Positions 1 through 5,049 of a stretch of DNA of 5,049 nucleotides are shown here, one piece after another; the stretch's first letter is position 1, and every line of letters begins with the position of its first letter. Source of the DNA: Pseudomonadota bacterium (GTDB lineage: Bacteria; Pseudomonadota; Gammaproteobacteria; Xanthomonadales; Xanthomonadaceae); assembly GCA_023423235.1 (NCBI GenBank), contig JAFAFY010000220.1, positions 1 to 5,049 of the forward strand, read 5' to 3'. The position numbers were made by a program, and so were the translations under genes. Under the pieces are notes generated by a model. The model was not told where the DNA came from, ran no database searches, and saw only the letters and a program-made list of their open reading frames with translations.

Positions 1-719
1 CCGACTGGCACGCGCTGCTGGCCTTCGATCCCGCCGACGCCGCGGCGCTGCGTGGCCTCCGCGAAGCCGCCGCCTTCCACGCCCGCCGCGCCCGGCGGCT
101 GGCGCAGGACTACGACTTCGCCGGCGCCGATGCCGCGCTGCGCCAGGCCGATGCGCTGGCGGCCGACGACGACAGCGTCCGCGCCGCGCATGCCGCCGTG
201 GCCGAATCGCGCAGCCGCTTCAATGCCAGAGGGCCAACCCTGCCTGCCGCGGAGCGCCGCCAGCGCATCGCCGCGCTGCTGCGCCAGGCGCGCGAGGCCG
301 AAGCCCGGGGCGACCTGCTGACCCCGCCGGGCGACAGCGCCTACGACAAGATCCGCGCCGCGCGTGCGCTTTCGCCCGATGATCCGGGCGTCGCCCGGGC
401 TGCTGCGCGGTTGCTGCCTGGCGCGCGTGACTGTTTCGATGCCGGCCTGCGCGCCAACAATCTGGCGCGGGCGCGCACTTGTCTGGAGGCCCGCGACCTG
501 CTGGGCGATGACGCCGCTGCGCTGGCGCAGGCACGCAGGCGCCTGGCCCAGCGCTGGCTGGCGATCGGCGACGAGCGCCTGGGCGCCGACAACTTCGATG
601 GGGCCCGGGCGGCGCTCGCCTCCGCACGCGAACTCGACGCCGCCGTGCCCGGGCATGCGGAGCTCGCAGCGCGTCTGCAGGCGGCGACGTCCGGCATCGA
701 ACGGGTGCCGCGGCGCTAG
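1..719 (+). CDS. Partial TPR-like helical-repeat protein (C-terminal part)
   Basis: I do not recognise this gene. The frame is open from the left edge (first whole codon at 3) to a TAG stop at 717-719, giving 238 visible residues with the N-terminus missing. An internal ATG at 198 exists, but the coding pattern continues unbroken upstream of it, so it is not the start. The protein is rich in Ala, Arg, Leu and Asp. It shows about four degenerate units of 35-45 residues at roughly 30-65, 88-137, 142-182 and 186-228. Each has a helix, a short turn (such as DYDFAGADAAL or ADNFDGARAAL) and a second helix ending in an acidic/Pro turn such as LSPDDPGV, which is the style of TPR-like repeats. The second unit carries an inserted loop, LLTPPGDSAYDK. 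The only cysteines are C144 and C160. No membrane segment is visible. A signal peptide, lipobox or kinase domain could lie in the missing part. It converges on the glycosyltransferase gene. The coding call is fairly sure; the function is unknown. Confidence 0.75.
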   Translation, partial: DWHALLAFDPADAAALRGLREAAAFHARRARRLAQDYDFAGADAALRQADALAADDDSVRAAHAAVAESRSRFNARGPTLPAAERRQRIAALLRQAREAEARGDLLTPPGDSAYDKIRAARALSPDDPGVARAAARLLPGARDCFDAGLRANNLARARTCLEARDLLGDDAAALAQARRRLAQRWLAIGDERLGADNFDGARAALASARELDAAVPGHAELAARLQAATSGIERVPRR

Positions 720-754
720 GCAACGCCCAAGCGGAAGCCGCCGGCAAGAAGTGT

Positions 755-792
755 GGCGGCGGCCGCGGACGCTGCCGCCGCGGCCGCCTGCC
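755..792. terminator. Strong GC-rich hairpin in the convergent gap, candidate terminator
   Basis: Positions 758-768 (GGCGGCCGCGG) are perfectly complementary to 778-788, with a 9-nt loop. Three more pairs (755-757 with 790-792) form if T789 is bulged out. The structure begins 36 nt after the stop of the left gene and lies about 115 nt beyond the stop of the glycosyltransferase gene on the other strand. No clear T-run follows on either strand; the minus strand has only a mildly T-rich stretch (CACACTTCTT) beyond it. It could therefore act as a bidirectional pause or transcript-end structure rather than a classical intrinsic terminator. The pairing is seen directly; the role is inferred. Confidence 0.4.
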
Positions 793-801
793 GAGGCCGG
801 G

Positions 802-821
802 AAACGCCCGCACGGGCGGTT
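802..821 (-). terminator. Small hairpin followed by TTT on the minus strand
   Basis: Read on the minus strand, CGCCC (818-814) pairs with GGGCG (809-805) around the loop GTGC, and TTTC follows directly. It lies about 85 nt downstream of the glycosyltransferase stop, so it could end that transcript. The stem is only 5 bp and the T-run only 3 nt, so this is a weak candidate. Confidence 0.25.
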
Positions 822-822
822 G

Positions 823-849
823 ACGCGCAGCGCGCGCAGTACGCGCAGT
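823..849. repeat. Three tandem copies of a 9-bp motif (RCGCGCAGY)
   Basis: ACGCGCAGC (823-831), GCGCGCAGT (832-840) and ACGCGCAGT (841-849) follow one another with exact 9-bp spacing and a common CGCGCAG core. The array is non-coding and lies between the two convergent genes. It could be a slippage-prone microrepeat or chance in GC-rich DNA. No binding protein can be named. Confidence 0.5.
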
Positions 850-874
850 TTCCGGGGAAATTCCGGGAACGTCC

Positions 875-891
875 TGGCGCGATGCGCGCCA
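875..891 (-). other. 7-bp hairpin just downstream of the glycosyltransferase stop
   Basis: TGGCGCG (875-881) pairs perfectly with CGCGCCA (885-891) around a 3-nt loop. On the minus strand it starts 15 nt after the TAG stop of the glycosyltransferase gene. The downstream bases (GGACGTTCCC) contain no T-run, so it may only protect the mRNA 3' end or be a chance palindrome. Confidence 0.3.
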
Positions 892-905
892 TCGGCGGCG
901 GCGAC

Positions 906-2996
906 CTAGAAGAACACCCGGCGCACGGTGTCACGCGCGGCATCGAGCGAGAAGTGCCGGGCGACGCTGTCCAGCCCCTGCGCACTGAGCCGCTGCCACA
1001 GCGCGGCATCGCTGTACAGGCGTACCACCGCATCGGCGAAGGCATCGGCGGCCTCGGCGATCAGCACATCCTGGCCATCGACCAGATGCATGCCTTCTGC
1101 CGCGCAAGGCGTGGCCACCACCGGCTGGCCATGCGCCATGCTCAGGTTGACCTTGCCCTTGACCCCGGCACCGAAACGCAGCGGCGCCACCGCGACCCGG
1201 CAGCCCGCCATGTACGGTCCGATATCCGGCACGTGGCCGTGGATCACCACGCCCGGCTGCTGCGCCAGTGCCTGGATCGCAGCAGGCACCTGGCCGCCGA
1301 TGCAGTGGAAACGCACTTCGGGCAAGCGGTCGCGGATTCTCGGAAACACCGCGGTCACGAACCAGAGCACGGCATCGGTATTGGGTGGATGGCGGAATCC
1401 GCCGACGAACACCAGGTCGCGGCGCCCGGCGAGCGGCGCGCCGGCGCCGGCGATCTCGTGCAGGTTCGACAGCACCTCGATGCGGGATGCCGGGGCATCC
1501 TCGGCGAGCAGCGCGCGTTCGCTCGCGCTGACCACCAGGGTGACGTCGGTCTGGCCGATCACATCCAGTTCCAGCTTGCGGGTTCGCGCGGCCTGGCGCC
1601 GTAGCGCCGCATCGCCGGCAACCTCGGCACCGCGTTGCTCGCGCAGGTAGTGCAGATCGACGGTGTCGAACACCAGCCGCGCCTGCGGGGCATAGGTGCG
1701 CACCAGTGGCACGAATCCACTGGCCACGTAATGCCGGCTGAGCATCACCACATCGAAGCGCGCGCCCTGCGCCTGCATCCAGCGCGCCGCGCTGGGCGCA
1801 TGCGGTGCGTGCCAGGTTTCGATGCCCAATGCCTGCAGCCGCGCCGTGTCGATGCCGGCATGGCGCAGGTCGGCCGGCAGGAACACCACGTGCGCGCCCG
1901 CATCGCGCAGCATCCGCATCAGGTTGACCAGGCGCAGCGACGCGGAATCGCGATCCGCGGCCGGGGTCAGGTTGTCGACGATCAGGATCTGCCGCCTGCC
2001 CGGACGCGGCAGTTGCCCGGCCTGCACGGGATCGGTCGGGCGCGTCGCCAGCGCATCGGCCCAGCGCGCGGCGAACACGTGCTGGTTGCGTGCCTGCGCG
2101 GCCTTCATGCCGCTGGCCGGGTCGGTGCCCGCGCTGGCGCCTTCGATGTGCACCACGCGGGCGTCAGGTTGCACCAGCACGCGCAGTCCCTGGGCGCGGA
2201 TCCGGAAGGCCAGGTCGGTGTCCTCGTAGTAGGCCGGTGCGTAGCGCGCATCGAAGCCGCCCAGCGCGTCGAAGCGCGCGCGTTCGATCATCAACGCCGC
2301 ACCAGAGCAGTAATCCACCTCGGCGGCATAGCGCAGCACGGGGTGTTCGGGATCGGCGAAACGGCCCCGGCTTTCGCCGCGGCCATCGCGCAGCAGCATT
2401 GCGCCCGATTCCTGCAGGCGTCCATCGGGGTAGAGCAGCTGCGCGCCGACCAGGCCGACGTCGCGGTGGGTCTCGAATGTCGCCGCCATGGCGTCCAGCC
2501 AGCCCGGCTGCGGCACCGTGTCGTTGTTGAGGAACACCAGCAGCCGGCCACGCGCCTGTGCCGCGCCGGCATTGCAGGCGGCGATGAACCCTGCATTCGC
2601 AGGCATCGTGTGCAGGTGCAGGCCGCCGACCTGGGCCAGCAGCGTGGCGGTGTCGTCGCTCGAGCCGTCGTCAACCACGATGACCTCGACCGGCAGCGCC
2701 GGCGGATGCGCGGCGATCGCGCGCAGGCAGGCCAGCGTCTGGTCGACGTGGTTGAACACCGGGATCACGATGCTGGCCACGGGCGCGTCGGCAGCGGGCA
2801 CTGCGAAGGGCCGGAATGGCGCGGTGTCGGCGGCCAGCAATGGCGTGCGCGTGCGCGGTGCGAACCAGCCCAGTTGCGCGGTCACCCGCTGCCAGGTCGC
2901 GCGCCAGCCGCGCGTGCGCAGGCTGGCCAGCGCGCGACGGATCAGGCCCTGCGCGCGTACCCACTGGTAACGCGCGTCGGCCGGGGAAAACGCCAT
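906..2996 (-). CDS. Two-domain GT2-GT4 glycosyltransferase
   Basis: This 696-residue protein probably transfers two sugars, one per module, to a surface-glycan or glycoprotein acceptor at the cytoplasmic face. After a basic N-terminal region (1-70) comes a GT2 module (about 73-290). It shows the strand SIVIPVFN (75-82), VVDDGSSDDT (107-116) for nucleotide binding, the metal-binding LNNDT (156-160), the catalytic-base motif YYEDTDL (256-262), and a late His (H283). A GT4 module follows (about 336-690). It starts with ILIVDNLTP and DRDSASLR, then has FDTVDLHY near 443-450, VFVGGF near 529-534, the sugar-nucleotide loop GAGVKGK (609-615), and AEGM (633-636). No signal peptide or membrane segment is visible, so it is likely cytoplasmic. 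The start at 2996 is preferred because GGAG lies 10 nt upstream. An in-frame ATG at 3044 would add 16 residues but has no ribosome-binding site. Donor sugars and acceptor cannot be read from sequence. O-antigen, capsule or flagellin glycosylation are all possible. No other glycan gene is visible here, and mrcB is divergent. Confidence 0.9.
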   Translation of the reverse strand: MAFSPADARYQWVRAQGLIRRALASLRTRGWRATWQRVTAQLGWFAPRTRTPLLAADTAPFRPFAVPAADAPVASIVIPVFNHVDQTLACLRAIAAHPPALPVEVIVVDDGSSDDTATLLAQVGGLHLHTMPANAGFIAACNAGAAQARGRLLVFLNNDTVPQPGWLDAMAATFETHRDVGLVGAQLLYPDGRLQESGAMLLRDGRGESRGRFADPEHPVLRYAAEVDYCSGAALMIERARFDALGGFDARYAPAYYEDTDLAFRIRAQGLRVLVQPDARVVHIEGASAGTDPASGMKAAQARNQHVFAARWADALATRPTDPVQAGQLPRPGRRQILIVDNLTPAADRDSASLRLVNLMRMLRDAGAHVVFLPADLRHAGIDTARLQALGIETWHAPHAPSAARWMQAQGARFDVVMLSRHYVASGFVPLVRTYAPQARLVFDTVDLHYLREQRGAEVAGDAALRRQAARTRKLELDVIGQTDVTLVVSASERALLAEDAPASRIEVLSNLHEIAGAGAPLAGRRDLVFVGGFRHPPNTDAVLWFVTAVFPRIRDRLPEVRFHCIGGQVPAAIQALAQQPGVVIHGHVPDIGPYMAGCRVAVAPLRFGAGVKGKVNLSMAHGQPVVATPCAAEGMHLVDGQDVLIAEAADAFADAVVRLYSDAALWQRLSAQGLDSVARHFSLDAARDTVRRVFF

Positions 2997-3006
2997 GCCT
3001 TCGTAA

Positions 3007-3010
3007 CTCC
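3007..3010 (-). promoter_or_regulatory. Ribosome-binding site of the glycosyltransferase gene
   Basis: On the minus strand GGAG lies 10 nt before the ATG at 2996-2994. It supports that start over the ATG at 3044, whose upstream bases (AGCCCAGCGTCCCG) hold no purine-rich core. The spacing is slightly long. A second purine run, GAAGG, is only 1 nt from the ATG and too close to work. Confidence 0.5.
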
Positions 3011-3057
3011 AGCTGACTGGTCGGGGGGCGGTCGGGCCCCGCATCGGGACGCTGGGC

Positions 3058-3063
3058 TAGACT
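3058..3063 (+). promoter_or_regulatory. Possible -10 box for mrcB
   Basis: TAGACT matches the TATAAT consensus at T1, A2, A4 and T6 and lies 57 nt upstream of the preferred mrcB start. The -35 position (around 3034-3041) is a G/C run without resemblance to TTGACA. This would be a weak or activator-dependent promoter, if it is one. Confidence 0.25.
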
Positions 3064-3074
3064 GCCGGGCGATC

Positions 3075-3083
3075 ATTGTTGCA
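3075..3083 (-). promoter_or_regulatory. Possible extended -10 box for the glycosyltransferase gene
   Basis: On the minus strand the bases read TGCAACAAT, that is TG-N followed by AACAAT, which matches TATAAT at four of six positions. A start near 3068 would give a leader of about 70 nt to the ATG at 2996. No -35 box is evident. It lies almost back to back with the possible mrcB -10 box. Confidence 0.2.
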
Positions 3084-3111
3084 TCCCATGACCACCCGCT
3101 GCCGCGGGCGC

Positions 3112-3115
3112 AGGA
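3112..3115 (+). promoter_or_regulatory. Ribosome-binding site of mrcB
   Basis: AGGA ends 5 nt before the ATG at 3121, a good Shine-Dalgarno position. The earlier in-frame ATG at 3088 is preceded by TTGTTGCATCCC, which has no such core. This decides the start in favour of 3121. Confidence 0.55.
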
Positions 3116-3120
3116 ACCAG

Positions 3121-5049
3121 ATGGCCCGCATCGATTACGAAGACGACGACCTCGACAGCGACGACGCGCCGCCGGGCTGGCGCCGCCGCCTGGTGACGTG
3201 GCTGCTGGCGCTGATCGCGCTGGGTCTGGGCTTCCTGATTCCCTACACGCTGTACCTGAACCACCAGGTCAGCCAGCGCTTCGGTGCGCTGCAATGGCAG
3301 GTGCCCACGCGCGTGTATGCGCGGCCGCTGCTGTTGACGCCGGGCCTGGCGATGAACGCGCGCACCCTCAAGACCGAACTCGACGCCGCCGGCTATCGCG
3401 AGGCCGATGGCGTGCGCCCGGGCACGTACGCCAGCGAGGGCGGCACCTGGACCATCGCCAGCCGCGGTTTCCGCGATGTCGATGGCGTCATCGCGCCCAG
3501 CCGGGTGCAGCTGACGCTCTCCGGCGGCCGGGTGACGGCATTGCGTGATGCCGGCGGCGGCAAGCGGGAGGCCGCGCGCATGGACCCGGCGCGCATCGCC
3601 ACGCTCTACGGCCAGCAGCAGGAGGAACGCCGCCTGGTGCGGGTGCAGGAAGTGCCGGCGCTGCTGACCGACACGCTGCAGGCGGTCGAGGACCGCGACT
3701 TTGCCCACCATCATGGCATCGACCTCAGCGGCATGGCGCGCGCGGCGCTGGTCAACATGCGTGCCGGCGAGGCAAGGCAGGGTGCCAGCACGCTGACCCA
3801 GCAGCTCGCGCGCAGCGGCCTGCTCGGTATCGGTCGCGAGCAGACCTGGCGGCGCAAGTTCAACGAGATCCTCTACGCGCTGATCATCGAGGCGCGCTAT
3901 GGCAAGGAACCGATCCTCGAGGCCTATCTCAACCAGGTCTACCTGGGCCAGCGCGGCGCGCAGGCGATCCACGGCGTGGCCGCGGGCGCGGAATTCTGGT
4001 TCGGCCGGCGTATCGACGACCTGGAGCCCGAACAGATCGCGCTGCTGGTGGGCATCATCCGCGGGCCGTCGTACTACGACCCGCGTCGGCATCCAGAGCG
4101 TGCGAAGACCCGGCGCGATTTCGTGCTGGCCAACATGCTGCAGACCGGGCTCATCGACCAGGCCGGCTACGACCGCGCCATCGCCCAGCCGCTCGGCGTC
4201 ACCGAGACCCCGGGCAGCATCGCCGCGAACCGCTTCCCGGCCTATGTCGACCTGATCCGCCGGCAACTGATCAACGACTATCCCGCAGACGCGCTGCAGG
4301 GCGCCGGGCTGGCGGTGATGAGCGCGATGTCGCCCTCGGCCCAGGCCTATGCCGAGGGCGCGGTGACGCGCACGCTCGACGCGCTGTCCACTGGCAGGCG
4401 CCCGCCGCTGCAGGCCGGGCTGGTGCTCACCGACGTGCACGATGGCGAGGTCATCGCCGCGGTCGGCAGCCGCAACCCGGTGGAACACGGCTTCAACCGC
4501 GCCATCGAGGCGCATCGCCCGGTCGGCTCGCTGCTCAAGCCCTTCGTCTACCTCATCGCGCTCGGCGACCCCAGCCGCTACTCGCTGGCCAGCTGGGTCG
4601 ACGATTCCCCGGTCAACCTCACCCTGGCCAACGGCAAGCGCTGGAACCCGGGCAATGCCGACGGCCGCAGCCACGGCACGGTGCGCCTGATCGACGCGCT
4701 GGCGCGCTCCTACAACCAGGCCACGGTGCGGATCGGCATGGATGTCGGTCCCGGCGCGCTGGCCGACCTGGTGCACATGCTGATCGGCGTGCGGGTCGAG
4801 GCCAATCCGTCGCTGATCCTCGGCTCGATGGACCAGACGCCCTATGCGATGGCCCAGCTCTACCAGTTCCTGGCGTCCGGCGGCGAGGTGCAGACCCTGC
4901 ATACCGTGCGCGGCGTGCTCGACGCGCAGGGCAGGGTGGTCAACCGCTACGACAACACCCCCAAGGCCGCCACCCGCAGCGACGCCCTGGCCGCGCGCAT
5001 CGTCACCCTCGGCCTGCAGCATGCGGTGACCTCGGGCACCGGCCGCCAG
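3121..5049 (+). CDS. mrcB: Penicillin-binding protein 1b (bifunctional peptidoglycan synthase), 3' end cut off
   Basis: PBP1b polymerises lipid II into glycan strands and cross-links their peptides in the periplasm while anchored in the inner membrane. The 643 residues seen show an acidic cytoplasmic tail (1-19), a Trp/Arg patch (20-23), and one membrane anchor (about 24-46). A region at about 66-150 fits UB2H, the domain that docks the LpoB activator in enterics. The GT51 domain (about 170-345) has catalytic Glu190 in VEDRDF, GASTLTQQLAR (221-231), the second Glu249 in RRKFNEILYAL, ILEAYLNQVYLG (265-276) and RRHPERAKTRR (322-332). The transpeptidase domain (from about 430) has nucleophile Ser470 and Lys473 in GSLLKP, then SYN (530-532). 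The KTG motif, expected about 125 residues after SYN as in E. coli, would fall just past the right edge. Nothing visible is broken. An in-frame ATG at 3088 would add 11 residues (MTTRCRGRRNQ) but lacks a ribosome-binding site. The gene is divergent from the glycosyltransferase gene. PBP1a and PBP1c are less likely, given the UB2H-like region and motif spacing. Confidence 0.95.
   Translation, partial: MARIDYEDDDLDSDDAPPGWRRRLVTWLLALIALGLGFLIPYTLYLNHQVSQRFGALQWQVPTRVYARPLLLTPGLAMNARTLKTELDAAGYREADGVRPGTYASEGGTWTIASRGFRDVDGVIAPSRVQLTLSGGRVTALRDAGGGKREAARMDPARIATLYGQQQEERRLVRVQEVPALLTDTLQAVEDRDFAHHHGIDLSGMARAALVNMRAGEARQGASTLTQQLARSGLLGIGREQTWRRKFNEILYALIIEARYGKEPILEAYLNQVYLGQRGAQAIHGVAAGAEFWFGRRIDDLEPEQIALLVGIIRGPSYYDPRRHPERAKTRRDFVLANMLQTGLIDQAGYDRAIAQPLGVTETPGSIAANRFPAYVDLIRRQLINDYPADALQGAGLAVMSAMSPSAQAYAEGAVTRTLDALSTGRRPPLQAGLVLTDVHDGEVIAAVGSRNPVEHGFNRAIEAHRPVGSLLKPFVYLIALGDPSRYSLASWVDDSPVNLTLANGKRWNPGNADGRSHGTVRLIDALARSYNQATVRIGMDVGPGALADLVHMLIGVRVEANPSLILGSMDQTPYAMAQLYQFLASGGEVQTLHTVRGVLDAQGRVVNRYDNTPKAATRSDALAARIVTLGLQHAVTSGTGRQ

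Larger units (their letters stand above)
2997..3120. promoter_or_regulatory. Divergent promoter region between the glycosyltransferase gene and mrcB
   Basis: This 124-bp non-coding gap separates the two divergent starts and must hold the control signals for both, unless they are transcribed from further away. It is less uniformly GC-rich around 3071-3087 (GATCATTGTTGCATC) than the flanking genes. A short GC stem is possible (GGGGC at 3025-3029 with GCCCC at 3036-3040). No convincing pair of -35 and -10 boxes was found on either strand, and no recognisable operator or riboswitch. Confidence 0.5.

Noticed and set aside
609..719. The possibility that the left gene is truncated by an early stop.
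   Set aside because: The last repeat is complete before the TAG at 717-719, and the downstream sequence quickly becomes hairpin-rich non-coding DNA. The end looks natural.
220..813. Minus-strand open frames opposite the repeat protein (220-813 and 341-697).
   Set aside because: The translations are Arg/Pro/Ala-rich with no periodic helical pattern. The + frame is open from the window edge and shows regular repeats.
849..870. A TTCCGGGG/TTCCGGG near-repeat that could be read as an operator.
   Set aside because: It is imperfect, lies between two gene 3' ends rather than upstream of a start, and has no known matching regulator.
753..1650. Two overlapping + strand open frames (753-1604 and 928-1650) covering the convergent gap and the 3' part of the glycosyltransferase gene.
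   Set aside because: They lie antisense to the GT4 module, have no motifs and show no credible ribosome-binding site. They are shadows of high GC.
3025..3040. A 5-bp GGGGC/GCCCC stem in the divergent promoter gap.
   Set aside because: It is too short and too likely by chance in this composition to call an attenuator or operator.
2997..3044. A 16-residue N-terminal extension of the glycosyltransferase from the ATG at 3044.
   Set aside because: There is no ribosome-binding core before 3044, while GGAG precedes the ATG at 2996. The extra residues also look unlike folded sequence.
1635..3548. A 637-codon open frame on the + strand crossing the glycosyltransferase gene, the promoter gap and the start of mrcB.
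   Set aside because: It overlaps two well-supported genes and the intergenic gap, and its translation is rich in Arg, His and Gln without motifs. Few stop codons arise by chance at this base composition.
3073..5022. A 649-codon open frame on the minus strand opposite mrcB.
   Set aside because: It is the antisense shadow of a GC-rich gene. The + strand frame carries all the expected PBP1b motifs in order, while the minus-strand translation is low-complexity with no recognisable domain.

Overview
The window is a very GC-rich chromosomal segment with dense coding and strong G/C preference at third codon positions. The PBP1b-type cell-wall synthase carries a region matching the UB2H position, and the overall style fits a high-GC gammaproteobacterium. 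Xanthomonadaceae (Lysobacter, Luteimonas or Xanthomonas relatives) is my best guess. That assignment is inference from composition and gene content, because no rRNA or other marker gene is present.

Layout, left to right. (1) Positions 1-719, + strand: the C-terminal 238 residues of an alanine/arginine-rich protein built of helical, TPR-like repeats. Its start lies outside the window. (2) Positions 720-905: a convergent intergenic gap holding a strong GC-rich hairpin, two smaller hairpins and a 9-bp motif repeated three times. This is probably where transcription from both sides ends. (3) Positions 906-2996, - strand: a 696-residue two-domain glycosyltransferase with an N-terminal GT2 (GT-A fold) module and a C-terminal GT4 (GT-B fold) module. 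(4) Positions 2997-3120: a 124-bp divergent promoter region. (5) Positions 3121-5049, + strand: mrcB, penicillin-binding protein 1b. It runs off the right edge after 643 residues, just before the expected KTG motif.

All three genes could serve the cell envelope. PBP1b polymerises and cross-links peptidoglycan in the periplasm. The GT2-GT4 protein has no visible membrane segment and probably adds two sugars to a cytoplasmic-face acceptor for a surface polysaccharide, LPS or a glycoprotein. The repeat protein has no assigned role. The glycosyltransferase and mrcB share an upstream region, so coordinated control is possible but not shown.

I found no mobile element, CRISPR array, tRNA or rRNA, and no clear new system. 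The items most worth a second look are the GT2-GT4 fusion standing alone beside mrcB, the acidic PBP1b cytoplasmic tail with two possible starts, and the structured convergent gap.
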